A model generated the notes under the pieces. The model was not told where the DNA came from and did no database searches. It was given only the letters and a program-made list of their open reading frames with translations. This document shows, one piece after another, positions 1 to 9,616 of a stretch of DNA of 64,000 nt. The stretch is from Chloroflexota bacterium. GTDB lineage: Bacteria; Chloroflexota; Dehalococcoidia; GIF9; UBA5629. The DNA is taken from assembly GCA_016865855.1 (NCBI GenBank), contig VGNX01000002.1:1-64000 (forward strand), written 5' to 3'. Made by a program: the position numbers and the translations under genes. Each line of letters starts with the position of its first letter. Positions within the stretch are counted from its first letter, which is position 1.

Positions 1-112
1 CGTTGGAGCAAGAACCAATCAGATTGGAATTCTTAGAGGAAGCTCTGGTTGCTTAAAGGTTGACTGAAATGACAGAAGGGTATAGGATATGGCTAGATCG
101 AATTTCCACCAG

Positions 113-694
113 TTACGTGACGCTGCCAAAACCTTTATGCATAATGCCCATCTTAATGAGGGTGGCAAGGTGCTCGATATCCCCAGCAAACCCCCTCCCT
201 ACAAAACTAACACCAGCAGCTATAGCCAAAGCGATAGGATTTTCTGGTATCCACGAGCCTTCCGGCGTAGTCTTGGTGACAAGACCAAGGTCACTGGTAG
301 GAGACGCCTGCCCTTTGGTCAGACCGTAAATCTGGTTATTGTGTACCAAATAGGTGATATCATGATTACGCCGCATGGCATGTATAAAATGGTTTCCTCC
401 CTCTCCATAGCCATCCCCATCGCCACCCACTGCGATGACAATGAGTTCTGGATTAACTATCTTGGCACCGATAGCAGCAGGAAGCGTCCTGCCGTGAAGC
501 ACATTGAGCACATTACATCTAGTGTAATGTGGCAACTTCCCTGCCTGTCCGATGCCGGAGACCATCAGCACCTTGTAAGGCTCAATTTGAAGCTCGACCA
601 GTGCCTTCTTAACACCATTCAAGATGCCGAAGTTACCGCATCCCGGACACCAGGCGGTAGCACCCCCAGCATAATCAGCCATCGTTACTGCCAT
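113..694 (-). CDS. korB: 2-oxoacid:ferredoxin oxidoreductase subunit beta (KorB-like), apparently C-terminally truncated
   Basis: WCPGCGNFGILNGVKKAL, GDGDGYGEGGNHFIHAMRRN (TPP-binding) and VHNNQIYGLTKGQASPTS motifs. Ends at HKGFGSVT, before the usual C-terminal part of the family. Confidence 0.88.
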   Translation of the reverse strand: MAVTMADYAGGATAWCPGCGNFGILNGVKKALVELQIEPYKVLMVSGIGQAGKLPHYTRCNVLNVLHGRTLPAAIGAKIVNPELIVIAVGGDGDGYGEGGNHFIHAMRRNHDITYLVHNNQIYGLTKGQASPTSDLGLVTKTTPEGSWIPENPIALAIAAGVSFVGRGFAGDIEHLATLIKMGIMHKGFGSVT

Positions 695-2406
695 TACAAC
701 ACCCCCTTTCTGACCTCTCGAACAAGGTATGCCGGCGTGAAAGGACGCCCGTCATATTTAATGATTTTACGGTCAGGTTTTATATTCGTCTCCGCCTGGA
801 TTAGATGTGAAAGTTGTCCTGTAGCATTATTCTCAATTACACAGATGTTTCGAGCACCGCCCAGGGTATCGGCTACTGCCTCAGCGGGAAATGGCCAGAG
901 TTCGGTCAAGTGAACCAGGTTGACGCTAAACTGTTCCTGATGCAATATGTCTACGGCTTCACGAATGGCTCCATAGGTACTGCCCCAGCCGACAAGAGTC
1001 ATATCCGCTTTTTGAGGGCCGTACACCTTAGGGGAAGCAATCTCCTTTCTGAGGCCTGATAACTTCCGCATCCGCTTCTCCATTATCCGAATTCTGGTTT
1101 CTGCATCCTCGATTAGGTGCCCCTCTTCGTTATGCTCATCTGAGTCAGTCATAACCAGAATCCCTTCCTGCTGAAGAGGAAAGGCTCGGGGAGAAATGCC
1201 CGACTCAGTTATCTTATGCCTCCTGTAATCCGCTACCACCTCCCCTGAAAAGAGAAGGCCTCTTTCAATAACAACTTTCGACAGGTCAAATACGTCATTA
1301 GTGGCGTAAGAGCTAGCCAGGTGCTGGTCAGTCAACAAAATGACAGGTGTCTGATACTTTTCCGCAAGGTTGAAAGCTTTAATAGTCAGCCAGAAGGCAT
1401 CTTCACAAGTGGCTGGAGCCAGAACAGCACGAGGAAATTCCCCATGACCGGCATGAATGGCGAATTCAAGCTCACCTTGTTCCGTCCTTGTAGGTAATCC
1501 TATCGCGGGGCCCGGCCGTTGCCCAAGCACAATCACAATAGGGGTTTCCGTCATGCCCGCGAGGCTTAAGCCCTCGACCATGAGGCAAAAACCCCCACCA
1601 GAGGTAGCTGTCATGGCTCTGACGCCAGCATAGCTAGCGCCGATTATCATATTTATTGCCGATATCTCATCTTCAGGCTGCACCACTACTATGCCAAACT
1701 CTTTGGCCTTAGCTGCTATGTACTCCATGATAGGAGTGACCGGAGTCATCGGGTAGGCTGCCACAAATTTACAGCCAGCAGCCATAGCCCCCAAAGCTAC
1801 AGCCTCATTTCCATTTAGTAGCATTCCCTTGGCATCGCTAATCGTGCCGAGGTGGTAGCCAAAGTCTCGCTTAAAATTATCTTTAGCGTAGTCATATCCG
1901 GCCTTGGCTGCTTTGGCATTGGCTTCTCCGGTCTCACCAGCGCCGAAATGGTCTCGCAAGACCTTATCCACTATCTCAAAATCATATTCCACCAAGCTCA
2001 GAGCAGCACCGAGAGCAACAGTATTTGACATTAGCTTGTTTCCCACCTTCTCCTCAGCTAGCCGCTCCAGCGGCACACTAAACAGGTCGCCATTATTCCC
2101 GGTATCCTTCACCTTATCGCCATCGAAAATAACAACCCCCATTTTAGCTAGCTCTTTTTGATGCAGGCCTATGCTTTCCTTATTCAAGGCAATCAATACA
2201 TCCACAAGTTCGGCGATGGCTCCTACCTCAGAGTCCTTCACCCTGACTCGGAAAAAGTTGTGCCCACCCCTTACTCTAGATTCATAGTCTTGGTCAGCGA
2301 AAATGTGATAGCCACCTCGTGCGAAAACTTTGCCCAGCAAAAAGCCAACAGATTGCACTCCCTGGCCTGCTTCTCCTCCAACCATGAAATTGACATCTAT
2401 TGACAT
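694..2406 (-). CDS. korA: 2-oxoacid:ferredoxin oxidoreductase subunit alpha (gamma-alpha fusion, KorA-like)
   Basis: N-terminal gamma domain (GGEAGQGVQSVGFLLGKVFARGGYHIFADQDYESRVRGGHNFF) followed by alpha domain (AAYPMTPVTPIMEYIA); overlaps korB start by 1 nt. Confidence 0.92.
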   Translation of the reverse strand: MSIDVNFMVGGEAGQGVQSVGFLLGKVFARGGYHIFADQDYESRVRGGHNFFRVRVKDSEVGAIAELVDVLIALNKESIGLHQKELAKMGVVIFDGDKVKDTGNNGDLFSVPLERLAEEKVGNKLMSNTVALGAALSLVEYDFEIVDKVLRDHFGAGETGEANAKAAKAGYDYAKDNFKRDFGYHLGTISDAKGMLLNGNEAVALGAMAAGCKFVAAYPMTPVTPIMEYIAAKAKEFGIVVVQPEDEISAINMIIGASYAGVRAMTATSGGGFCLMVEGLSLAGMTETPIVIVLGQRPGPAIGLPTRTEQGELEFAIHAGHGEFPRAVLAPATCEDAFWLTIKAFNLAEKYQTPVILLTDQHLASSYATNDVFDLSKVVIERGLLFSGEVVADYRRHKITESGISPRAFPLQQEGILVMTDSDEHNEEGHLIEDAETRIRIMEKRMRKLSGLRKEIASPKVYGPQKADMTLVGWGSTYGAIREAVDILHQEQFSVNLVHLTELWPFPAEAVADTLGGARNICVIENNATGQLSHLIQAETNIKPDRKIIKYDGRPFTPAYLVREVRKGVL

Positions 2407-2550
2407 CGTCTAAGCCTCCCCAAGTTTCACCACTTTAAGATGCTGGTGAAACAATGCATCAACCATTCCAGTAAAGCGGACAATCGCAATTGTCTTGGGA
2501 TCAATCGTAACAAAAACCAGCGACGACCCCCTGCCCCTATACAACAAAGG

Positions 2551-2901
2551 CTATATTTCTACTAACACCTTGTCACCTTCGACTTTTACTTTATGCGTAT
2601 CAAGTGGTTTGGGCCCCTTGACTGCTTTGCCTACCGCGGAAAGAACCCCCGACCCTTTTAGCCAGCGAACAACATGTCCGTCGGTAAGGTCAAACTGAGA
2701 ACCATGCAGAGGGCAAGTGACTACAGTTCCTTCTAAACTGCCCCGTGACAAATTTCCTCCAAAATGAGGGCATCGGTTAGCAGTAGCATAATACTTGCCC
2801 CCAACCCTAGCTAGAAGGATTTCTTTGCCTTGAACCACGACCTCCTTCATCATCCCATCTTTGAACTCGCTAGGCTTGCCTGCTTCAACAAAAGTACCCA
2901 T
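2551..2901 (-). CDS. Rieske [2Fe-2S] domain ferredoxin-like protein
   Basis: CPHFGGNLSRG...CPLHGSQFDLTDG Rieske motif. Start trimmed to internal ATG (MGTFVEAGK) because the upstream ORF part lies in a repeat. Confidence 0.88.
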   Translation of the reverse strand: MGTFVEAGKPSEFKDGMMKEVVVQGKEILLARVGGKYYATANRCPHFGGNLSRGSLEGTVVTCPLHGSQFDLTDGHVVRWLKGSGVLSAVGKAVKGPKPLDTHKVKVEGDKVLVEI

Positions 2902-2943
2902 GCTACACCTCCAATGTTTGGTACAACCGACAAATAAATTGAC

Positions 2944-3112
2944 AAGGGATGTCATTACGAGGAGCCCTTCCACGGAAGGGCGACGTGGTAATCTCGGCGG
3001 GAGAAGGAATAACATGGGATTGCCACGCGGAGTTTACCCTGAGCCATGTGAGATTCTTCGCTGCACTCAGAATGACAGAAAGCGAAGGACTCGCAATGAC
3101 ACACACTCCTTT
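2944..3112. repeat. Intergenic palindromic repeat, GTCATTgCGAG / GTCATTCTGAG family
   Basis: gtcattacgaggagccc...gagattcttcgctgcactcagaatgacag...ctcgcaatgacac; recurs many times in the window. Confidence 0.8.
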
Positions 3113-3128
3113 ACCAATGATAAGTTGC

Positions 3129-3707
3129 CTATTTCAGTCGACTTTCCACCACAGCCCAGTTTATGTTCTTGAAAAAGACCTCGATGTAGTCAGCTCGCTT
3201 CAGTCCGTAATCGGTGATAAAGGCATGCTCGAAGACGTCCATTACCAAGATGGGGACACAACCAGCAGGATGGCCAACATCATGCTCATTTATCCATTGG
3301 TTGAAGAGTTTCCCGCTCACATTATCCTGGTATAAGATTACCCAGCCGATGCCGCGCATAGTGCCTGTGCCTCTGAAATCTTTCTCCCAATCTTCGTAGC
3401 TGCCAAAGTTCTCAGCCAGTTTCTTCGCCAGCCTCCCTGACTTATCTACTGCTGCTTTGCTGCCGAGATTATCGAAGTAATACTCATGTAACCGCATCCC
3501 GTTGAATTCCCAGCCCATCCGCCGTTTGAGTTCGGCGTATTCCGGCGTGCCAACCTTGCCCTCCTTCAACATAGAAGCCAATGTGTCCATCAGCTTATTG
3601 GTATTGGTTACATAGCCCTGGTAGAGAGTAAAGTGATTCTTCAGCAGCGTTTCGCTGAATCCCTCCATTCCGATTAACTTGCTGTAATCTTTTGCCTCGT
3701 AAGCCAT
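3129..3707 (-). CDS. sodB: Superoxide dismutase, Fe/Mn family
   Basis: LHEYYFDNLG, GIGWVILYQ, NEHDVGHPAGCVPILVMDVFEHAFITDYG metal-site motifs. Confidence 0.92.
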   Translation of the reverse strand: MAYEAKDYSKLIGMEGFSETLLKNHFTLYQGYVTNTNKLMDTLASMLKEGKVGTPEYAELKRRMGWEFNGMRLHEYYFDNLGSKAAVDKSGRLAKKLAENFGSYEDWEKDFRGTGTMRGIGWVILYQDNVSGKLFNQWINEHDVGHPAGCVPILVMDVFEHAFITDYGLKRADYIEVFFKNINWAVVESRLK

Positions 3708-3725
3708 TTTCCCCTCCTTTTCGAT

Positions 3726-3851
3726 TTATTTGACTAACGTCATTGGTTTACCACAGCAAACTAGCTCACCGCCTCCAACCTTTTTCACTTCAACCACATT
3801 TCCGCAAATCTCGCACCTGAAGATTCCCCCAACTGCCTTAACCTTTGCCAT
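3726..3851 (-). CDS. Desulforedoxin-type small Fe-binding protein (41 aa; absent from ORF track)
   Basis: Manual translation: [41 protein letters not shown]. CxxC...CC desulforedoxin fold, directly upstream of sodB. Confidence 0.88.
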   Translation of the reverse strand: MAKVKAVGGIFRCEICGNVVEVKKVGGGELVCCGKPMTLVK

Positions 3852-3923
3852 TTCATCTCTCCTTTAGTGAATATGATTTCAATGATTAAACTCGATTACG
3901 GCGATTTATCGCTGCTATCTTCT

Positions 3924-4763
3924 TTACTTTTCGACTTCCTTCAGCAGGTCATCGAATATTTCTACATGATACAATTCGTGATCCCTTATCCGCTTGAGCA
4001 GCTTTTTCAGGTCAGGCACAGTGACCTCTTTGGCCGCGCGGTCATACTCGGCAGCTACTTCCTTTTCTATTTTGATATCAGCACGGAGCATATCGCCCAT
4101 CTTGGTCGATTTATCAACCTTGGTATGCTCCATCCTGGGATTCCCCTTGCCGCTGACTATCTCTTCAGCCAGCCAGCCCATATGCTGCATCTCATTTATT
4201 GCCTGGTCCTGCATCTCTTCCTTCATCTCCTCGTTCGTCGCCATATAGGAATGCAGCAAATATTGAAGGATGACCGTATATTCATGTTCAATACCCCAGT
4301 TAAGAATCTGAGCCACCTTGTCCTTGCGGTCACCCCGCAGGTCTTTAGCACCTTCCTTCTTTGCTTTGTCCACGAAATGAGCGAAGTCACCGTGGTGGGA
4401 CTCCTCGTCCGACAGGATGCGTTTCAGCAACCGCTTTATCTTGCGGTCACCGATAGCCTTGATGTGCTCCTTATACATAGTTATGGCATCCTCTTCCAGC
4501 AGCACATCGTTCTTCATCCAATCAGAAACCGACTTGCCCTCCATGCGCATCTTGCCTCTTTTCATACTGGGCTTTCCACCCAATTCAACGATGGTCTCGG
4601 CCAGCCAATCGAGATGGCGCATCTCCTCACGGGAAATGGCTTCAATCTCGCAGGCCAACTCGCCTTCGCCCATGGCATAGGCATGGGTCAGGTACTGGAT
4701 GATAGCACCATGTTCCCCCTCGAGGTCTTTATTCAGTAAAGCGATGATTTCTTCTTTTTTCAT
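3924..4763 (-). CDS. Ferritin-like/bacterioferritin-like protein with two tandem four-helix domains
   Basis: Two units with ExxxH di-iron motifs (EHGAIIQYLTHAY...EEMRHLDWLAE and EHEYTVILQYLLHSY...NEMQHMGWLAEE). Confidence 0.85.
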   Translation of the reverse strand: MKKEEIIALLNKDLEGEHGAIIQYLTHAYAMGEGELACEIEAISREEMRHLDWLAETIVELGGKPSMKRGKMRMEGKSVSDWMKNDVLLEEDAITMYKEHIKAIGDRKIKRLLKRILSDEESHHGDFAHFVDKAKKEGAKDLRGDRKDKVAQILNWGIEHEYTVILQYLLHSYMATNEEMKEEMQDQAINEMQHMGWLAEEIVSGKGNPRMEHTKVDKSTKMGDMLRADIKIEKEVAAEYDRAAKEVTVPDLKKLLKRIRDHELYHVEIFDDLLKEVEK

Positions 4764-4849
4764 TTGCCCCCTCCATAAACTTATTTCATTGTGTGGCTAA
4801 TGGCGAATTCAAGAGCAACTCACGACTGCTTAGATAAACGCATTAGCTG

Positions 4850-7510
4850 TCATTTGCTTTTCCGGGCGAGGTATTTCTCCGGTTTCTCGTCGAAAGCCTT
4901 CTTGCAGGCTACCGAGCAGAAGTAATATTTCTTTCCCTTATACTCAGAAGTGGCTGCAGCCTTTTTCTCACTTACCACCATATTGCAAACCGGGTCTATT
5001 GCCATCTGTTCACCTCCTTCGGTAAATTTTTCGAACTTAGCCGCCTTGAACGCCCTCAGTCGCAGCGAATTACTCACCACGGTGATGGAACTGGCCGCCA
5101 TAGCAGCCGCCGCCAGCATCGGATTCAGGAAACCGTAATTGCCGAAAATGAAATGCAGCCCGGAAGGAATGCCGGTACGGCCAAAGAACAGATACAACAC
5201 GCCAGCGGCCACTGGTATCAGTGTTACGTTATAGGCAAATGCCCAGAAGAGGTTTTGCCTGATGGTCCTCATAGTGCGCTTGCTTAAGGATATGGCGGTC
5301 ACAATGCCGCCCAGATCGCCGCTGATGAGCGTAATATCACCGGTTTCCATGGCCACGTCGGTGCCAGTGCCTATGGCTATCCCGACGTCTGCCTGAGCCA
5401 GCGCCGGGGCATCGTTTATGCCATCGCCCACCATGGCCACCACCTTGCCCTCGTCCTGCAACCTCTTGACCTCTGCCGCCTTATTCTCAGGCAAGACCTC
5501 AGCCAATACGCGGTCAATGCCTGCTTCCCGGGCAATGGCTTCGGCGGTACGAGTGTTGTCGCCGGTGATCATCACCACCTCGATGCCCAACTTGTGCAAT
5601 GCCTCAACTGCCTCTTTGGCATTGGGCTTCAGGGTATCAGCCAGGGCAATGATGCCAGCCGCTTTGCTGTCCACACTGAAGAACAATACCGTTTTGCCTT
5701 CGCCCCAGAGCCGCTCGGCCTCTTTAGCCAGGCCATCCAGTGAAATCCTTCTATCCTTAATCAGAGCAAGGTTGCCCAGCAGGAGGCTTTTCCCACCCAC
5801 CTTAGCCTCCACCCCATGTCCAGGCATAGCCTTAAAATCCAAAACCTTAGATAATTCCAGATTCTTCTCCGAGGCTGCTTTGACTATGGCCTGAGCCAAT
5901 GGATGTTCTGAATCATGCTCAACCGAAGCCGCCAACCGCAGGACTTCAGCTTCAGCGAAAGATGGTGAACCGATTATATCAGTAACCATAGGTTCACCCT
6001 GGGTCAGCGTTCCTGTTTTGTCCAGCAGCACAGAATTTATTTTATGTACCCTCTCCAATGCCTCACCGCTCCTGATGAGCACGCCGTTCTCGGCTCCTTT
6101 ACCCGTGCCCACGATAATGGCGGTGGGCGTGGCCAGGCCCAGTGCGCAAGGGCAGGCGATGATAAGCACAGCTACAAAATTGAGCAGGGCATAGGTCAGT
6201 GCCGGCTGCGGCCCCACGAAATACCAAATACTGAAGGTGAGTATGGCAATGCCTATCACTATTGGCACAAAGTAGCTGGAAATGACATCAGCCAGGCGCT
6301 GAATAGGTGCTTTGCTTCCCTGCGCTTCCTCTACCAGCCTGATAATCCGAGCCAGCGTGGTATCCTTGCCCACTCTCGTTGCCTTGAATTGAAAACTACC
6401 CATCTTGTTGATAGTACCGCCGATGACCGTGTCACCAACATTCTTGTCCACGGGGATGCTCTCCCCGGTTATCATAGATTCATCAACGCTAGAATAACCC
6501 TGGCGGACGATGCCATCAACGGATATCCGCTCGCCCGGCCTCACCAGTATAAGGTCTCCAACCTGTACATCCTCCACTGAAATCTCCGTCTCTTTGCCAT
6601 CGCGGATAACCATTGCTGTCTTGGGCTTAAGCCCAATAAGTTTTTTTATTGCCTCTGAAGTCTGTCCCCTGGCCCTGGCCTCTAAGAAGCGACCCAGCAA
6701 AATCAGGGCTATGATCACGGACGCGGTGTCAAAATAGAGGCCAAGCTCGATACCTGCCGTAGCAAAGAGGCCGGGGAAGAGGACAACCACCATGCTGTAA
6801 AGATAGGCCGCTGAGGTGCCAACGGCTATCAGCGTGTTCATATCGGCAGTTCTGTGCCTCAGTGCTCCCCACGCTCCCTGATAGAAACGCCAGCCCGTCC
6901 AGAATTGCACCGGCGTCGCCAGTATCCAGAGCAAATACGACCTGAATTGGAAATCAGGCGCCAAGCTCAGCACCATGATCACCGCCGCTAGGACACTAGC
7001 GAAGATGACCCTGTTCCTGAGTGCCCGTATCTCGCGCCGAGCAGCGGTGGTCACATCCTCCAGCGTGGTGGCCTCTGCCCCCAATCCGTAGCCAGCTTCT
7101 TTCACTGCCCGTCGCATCTCAGCTATATCGGTTCCCTCAACATATTCCACCGTGGCTTTTTCTGAAGCCAAGTTTACACTGGCTAAAACGACGCCGGGCA
7201 CGCTAGATAGGGCTTTTTCCACCCGGGCAACACATGAAGCACAGGTCATGCCACTTATCGGGAATATAGACTTCTTGGTCGCTGCATTGTAGCCCAATTG
7301 AGAGATGGTGTTTTTAATTGTGGCAAGGTCCACTTTGGAAGGGTCATATTCTATAGATGCCTTTTCCGAGGCAAAGCTGACGTTGGCCTTCTCCACCCCT
7401 GGGGTCCCAGACAGGCTCTTCTCGATGGTGGCAGCACAAGTAGTGCAGGTCATGCCGGTTATATGGATATTGGCCTTTTCAGATTTCTTGGAGTTTGACT
7501 TTTCAACCAT
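4850..7510 (-). CDS. copA: Copper-translocating P-type ATPase with two N-terminal HMA domains and a C-terminal YHS domain
   Basis: GMTCTTCA and [58 protein letters not shown]-term DPVCNMVV...[18 protein letters not shown]. Confidence 0.95.
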   Translation of the reverse strand: MVEKSNSKKSEKANIHITGMTCTTCAATIEKSLSGTPGVEKANVSFASEKASIEYDPSKVDLATIKNTISQLGYNAATKKSIFPISGMTCASCVARVEKALSSVPGVVLASVNLASEKATVEYVEGTDIAEMRRAVKEAGYGLGAEATTLEDVTTAARREIRALRNRVIFASVLAAVIMVLSLAPDFQFRSYLLWILATPVQFWTGWRFYQGAWGALRHRTADMNTLIAVGTSAAYLYSMVVVLFPGLFATAGIELGLYFDTASVIIALILLGRFLEARARGQTSEAIKKLIGLKPKTAMVIRDGKETEISVEDVQVGDLILVRPGERISVDGIVRQGYSSVDESMITGESIPVDKNVGDTVIGGTINKMGSFQFKATRVGKDTTLARIIRLVEEAQGSKAPIQRLADVISSYFVPIVIGIAILTFSIWYFVGPQPALTYALLNFVAVLIIACPCALGLATPTAIIVGTGKGAENGVLIRSGEALERVHKINSVLLDKTGTLTQGEPMVTDIIGSPSFAEAEVLRLAASVEHDSEHPLAQAIVKAASEKNLELSKVLDFKAMPGHGVEAKVGGKSLLLGNLALIKDRRISLDGLAKEAERLWGEGKTVLFFSVDSKAAGIIALADTLKPNAKEAVEALHKLGIEVVMITGDNTRTAEAIAREAGIDRVLAEVLPENKAAEVKRLQDEGKVVAMVGDGINDAPALAQADVGIAIGTGTDVAMETGDITLISGDLGGIVTAISLSKRTMRTIRQNLFWAFAYNVTLIPVAAGVLYLFFGRTGIPSGLHFIFGNYGFLNPMLAAAAMAASSITVVSNSLRLRAFKAAKFEKFTEGGEQMAIDPVCNMVVSEKKAAATSEYKGKKYYFCSVACKKAFDEKPEKYLARKSK

Positions 7511-7530
7511 GGCAGAGCAACTTCCTAATA

Positions 7531-7911
7531 TTAAGCTCTTATCATCGTCAAAATCATCTTGAATCTTTTAATTGCCTTCAGGGCATGTGGCTGATTGGCT
7601 GGCATTATAACCGTCTCGCCCTGCTTTACCCGAAGGGGTTTTCCAGAAATGACAATTTCTGCTTCACCATCGAATACATAAACTAAGGCATCGAATGGTG
7701 CCGTGTGTTCACTCAATCCCTGCCCCTGGTCAAAGGCAAATAAAGTTACTGTCCCGGTCTTCTTGCTTATTATCTCCCGGCTGACCACAGAACCATCCTG
7801 GTAGTCTACCAGCTCAGCCAGTCTTGCAGCCTGTGCTTCAAGTCGCCTTTCAATATGCTCCATATGCTTAACTCGTCTTTTAATCGATTTTGTAACTAAC
7901 GGCGGGGTCAC
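7531..7911 (-). CDS. Cupin domain protein
   Basis: [45 protein letters not shown] cupin pattern. True start may be internal (MEHIERRL). Confidence 0.8.
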   Translation of the reverse strand: MTPPLVTKSIKRRVKHMEHIERRLEAQAARLAELVDYQDGSVVSREIISKKTGTVTLFAFDQGQGLSEHTAPFDALVYVFDGEAEIVISGKPLRVKQGETVIMPANQPHALKAIKRFKMILTMIRA

Positions 7912-8213
7912 TACAGTGTAACGCTAATATCCAAACTGTCTATTCTGCCTACCCCTTTCAGTGAAGAGACCAGGCCAACCAGAGTATTGTGAATGATTTC
8001 GTTTGTAAAGGGATTTAGCAGAATATCATTCCCATTTACGCTGATTTTAACCTCACTCTTCTCTTGGTGGATTTCCAAGCTTTTCATGTCTTCTATCCCT
8101 CTGAGTGCAGAAACCGCACCCACTGAAGTCCGAGCCAAAAACTCCTCGACGAAAGGGTTCATCTCAATTGCTTTTTTGTTTACCTTAAGCGTCGCCTTAA
8201 AGCTTTCCTTCAT
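7911..8213 (-). CDS. Conserved hypothetical protein, 100 aa, with internally duplicated sequence
   Basis: Two similar halves: MNPFVEEFLARTSVGAVSALRGIEDMKSLEI and LNPFTNEIIHNTLVGLVSSLKGVGRIDSLDI. Confidence 0.6.
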   Translation of the reverse strand: MKESFKATLKVNKKAIEMNPFVEEFLARTSVGAVSALRGIEDMKSLEIHQEKSEVKISVNGNDILLNPFTNEIIHNTLVGLVSSLKGVGRIDSLDISVTL

Positions 8214-8251
8214 TTTGTACCTCCACGCTTGTGATAATTTCCAGATTATTT

Positions 8252-8418
8252 GTCGTCATTGCGAGGCACAGAGTGCCGTGGCAATCTCGTCTTCCCCTCA
8301 TTGTCATTGCGAGGGGCACAAGCCCCGAAGCAATCTCTAAGACTACTTCGCGGTGTTTACTCTGAGCCAGATTCTTCGCTGCGCTCAGAATGACAAGACG
8401 AAGAGTTCGCAATGACAA
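8252..8418. repeat. GTCATTGCGAG/TCAGAATGACA palindromic repeat block
   Basis: cgtcattgcgaggcacag...attcttcgctgcgctcagaatgacaagacgaagagttcgcaatgaca. Confidence 0.75.
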
Positions 8419-8419
8419 G

Positions 8420-9604
8420 CTACGCAAAACCATGCTCTTTGTGCTTCTGGGCGATAGCGTCAGCTAGATTGTCTAAAGCCTTGAAATCAGCCTCTTTTGG
8501 ATATCCTTTGCACAGTATCGGCTCTAATAACTCTACCTTAAGGTTGGGCAACATGCCGACAAGTTGCTCTACTGTTTTGCCACCCCAGCCATAGGAACCG
8601 ATAATTGAGGCAAACTTCAAATTCGGCCTCAAGGCATTCGCCAGAAAAGTAGCATAGACAGCGTTAGGATGCGGGCCGGCTAGAACCGTAGGCGTCCCGA
8701 TAACAACCGTCGCCGCATCAACCAATGACATCGCCAGCTTCCCCAAGTCAGTAACCGTGAGGTCGAACTGTTTAACCGTCACACCCCTCTGAGCCAAAGC
8801 TCCAACAAAGTGTTCCACCATACCGCGGGTGCTGTTGTGCATCGAGACATAGGGCAAGACCACAATGTTCTTAGGCTCGCCAAACGCCCAGCTATGATAC
8901 GCCTTTATAATGAACTCGGGCTTATCGTACATAAGCCCGTGGCTGGGAGCGATAATGTCTATTTTGTAGGTTTTCACCTTTTCTAGGTTTTTCTGGATGT
9001 TGGTTCGGAAGGGCATCATGATCTCCGCATAATACCTCTTGGCTGCTTCGTACACCTGCCCTTCGTCGGTCATATACAGGTCAGTTGTAGCCAGATGAGA
9101 ACCGAAGAAATCACAGGTGAACAGTATTTTGTCCTCTTTCAAATAGGTGAGCATCGTCTCCGGCCAATGAACCCATGGAGCATGGATAAACTCCAGTGTC
9201 CTGTCTCCCAGCGAAATAGTTTCTTTGTCCTCTACAGTTATGATTCTATCCTCTGGAATCAGAAGCAGGTCTATAAGCATCCCTTTACATCTGGGCGTGC
9301 AAACAACCTTCGCCTTAGGGTATTTCTCAAGGACCCAGGGGATGCTGCCAGAATGGTCCTGCTCAGCATGATGAGCCACCACATAATCTATGCCTTTGAC
9401 TTTAAGTTCATTCAGGTGATTTGTCAGCACCTGCTCCATAGTCGGGTCTACCGTGTCTATGAGAGCTGTCTTTTCGCTGCCCTTAATTAGATACGAGTTA
9501 TAGCTGGTGCCATCGGGAAGCGGTATAAGTGAATCGAAAAGCCGCCTGTCCCAGTCAATTGCCCCTACCCAGTAGATTCCACGCTTTATTTCCCTCGGTT
9601 TCAC
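8420..9604 (-). CDS. fprA: FprA-type flavodiiron protein (A-type flavoprotein)
   Basis: MBL-type HHAEQDHSGSIP, HAPWVHWPETMLTYL, SHLATTDLY plus C-term flavodoxin VVLPYVSMHNSTRGMVEH. Confidence 0.93.
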   Translation of the reverse strand: MKPREIKRGIYWVGAIDWDRRLFDSLIPLPDGTSYNSYLIKGSEKTALIDTVDPTMEQVLTNHLNELKVKGIDYVVAHHAEQDHSGSIPWVLEKYPKAKVVCTPRCKGMLIDLLLIPEDRIITVEDKETISLGDRTLEFIHAPWVHWPETMLTYLKEDKILFTCDFFGSHLATTDLYMTDEGQVYEAAKRYYAEIMMPFRTNIQKNLEKVKTYKIDIIAPSHGLMYDKPEFIIKAYHSWAFGEPKNIVVLPYVSMHNSTRGMVEHFVGALAQRGVTVKQFDLTVTDLGKLAMSLVDAATVVIGTPTVLAGPHPNAVYATFLANALRPNLKFASIIGSYGWGGKTVEQLVGMLPNLKVELLEPILCKGYPKEADFKALDNLADAIAQKHKEHGFA

Positions 9605-9616
9605 CTTACTCCTCCT

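Noticed and set aside
89-913. 274-aa plus-strand ORF
   Set aside because: Antisense to korB/korA, which carry clear family motifs; the plus-strand protein has no recognisable domain.
3867-4739. 290-aa plus-strand ORF
   Set aside because: Antisense to the double ferritin-like gene; a compositional shadow ORF.
6044-6580. 178-aa plus-strand ORF
   Set aside because: Antisense to copA, no family signal.
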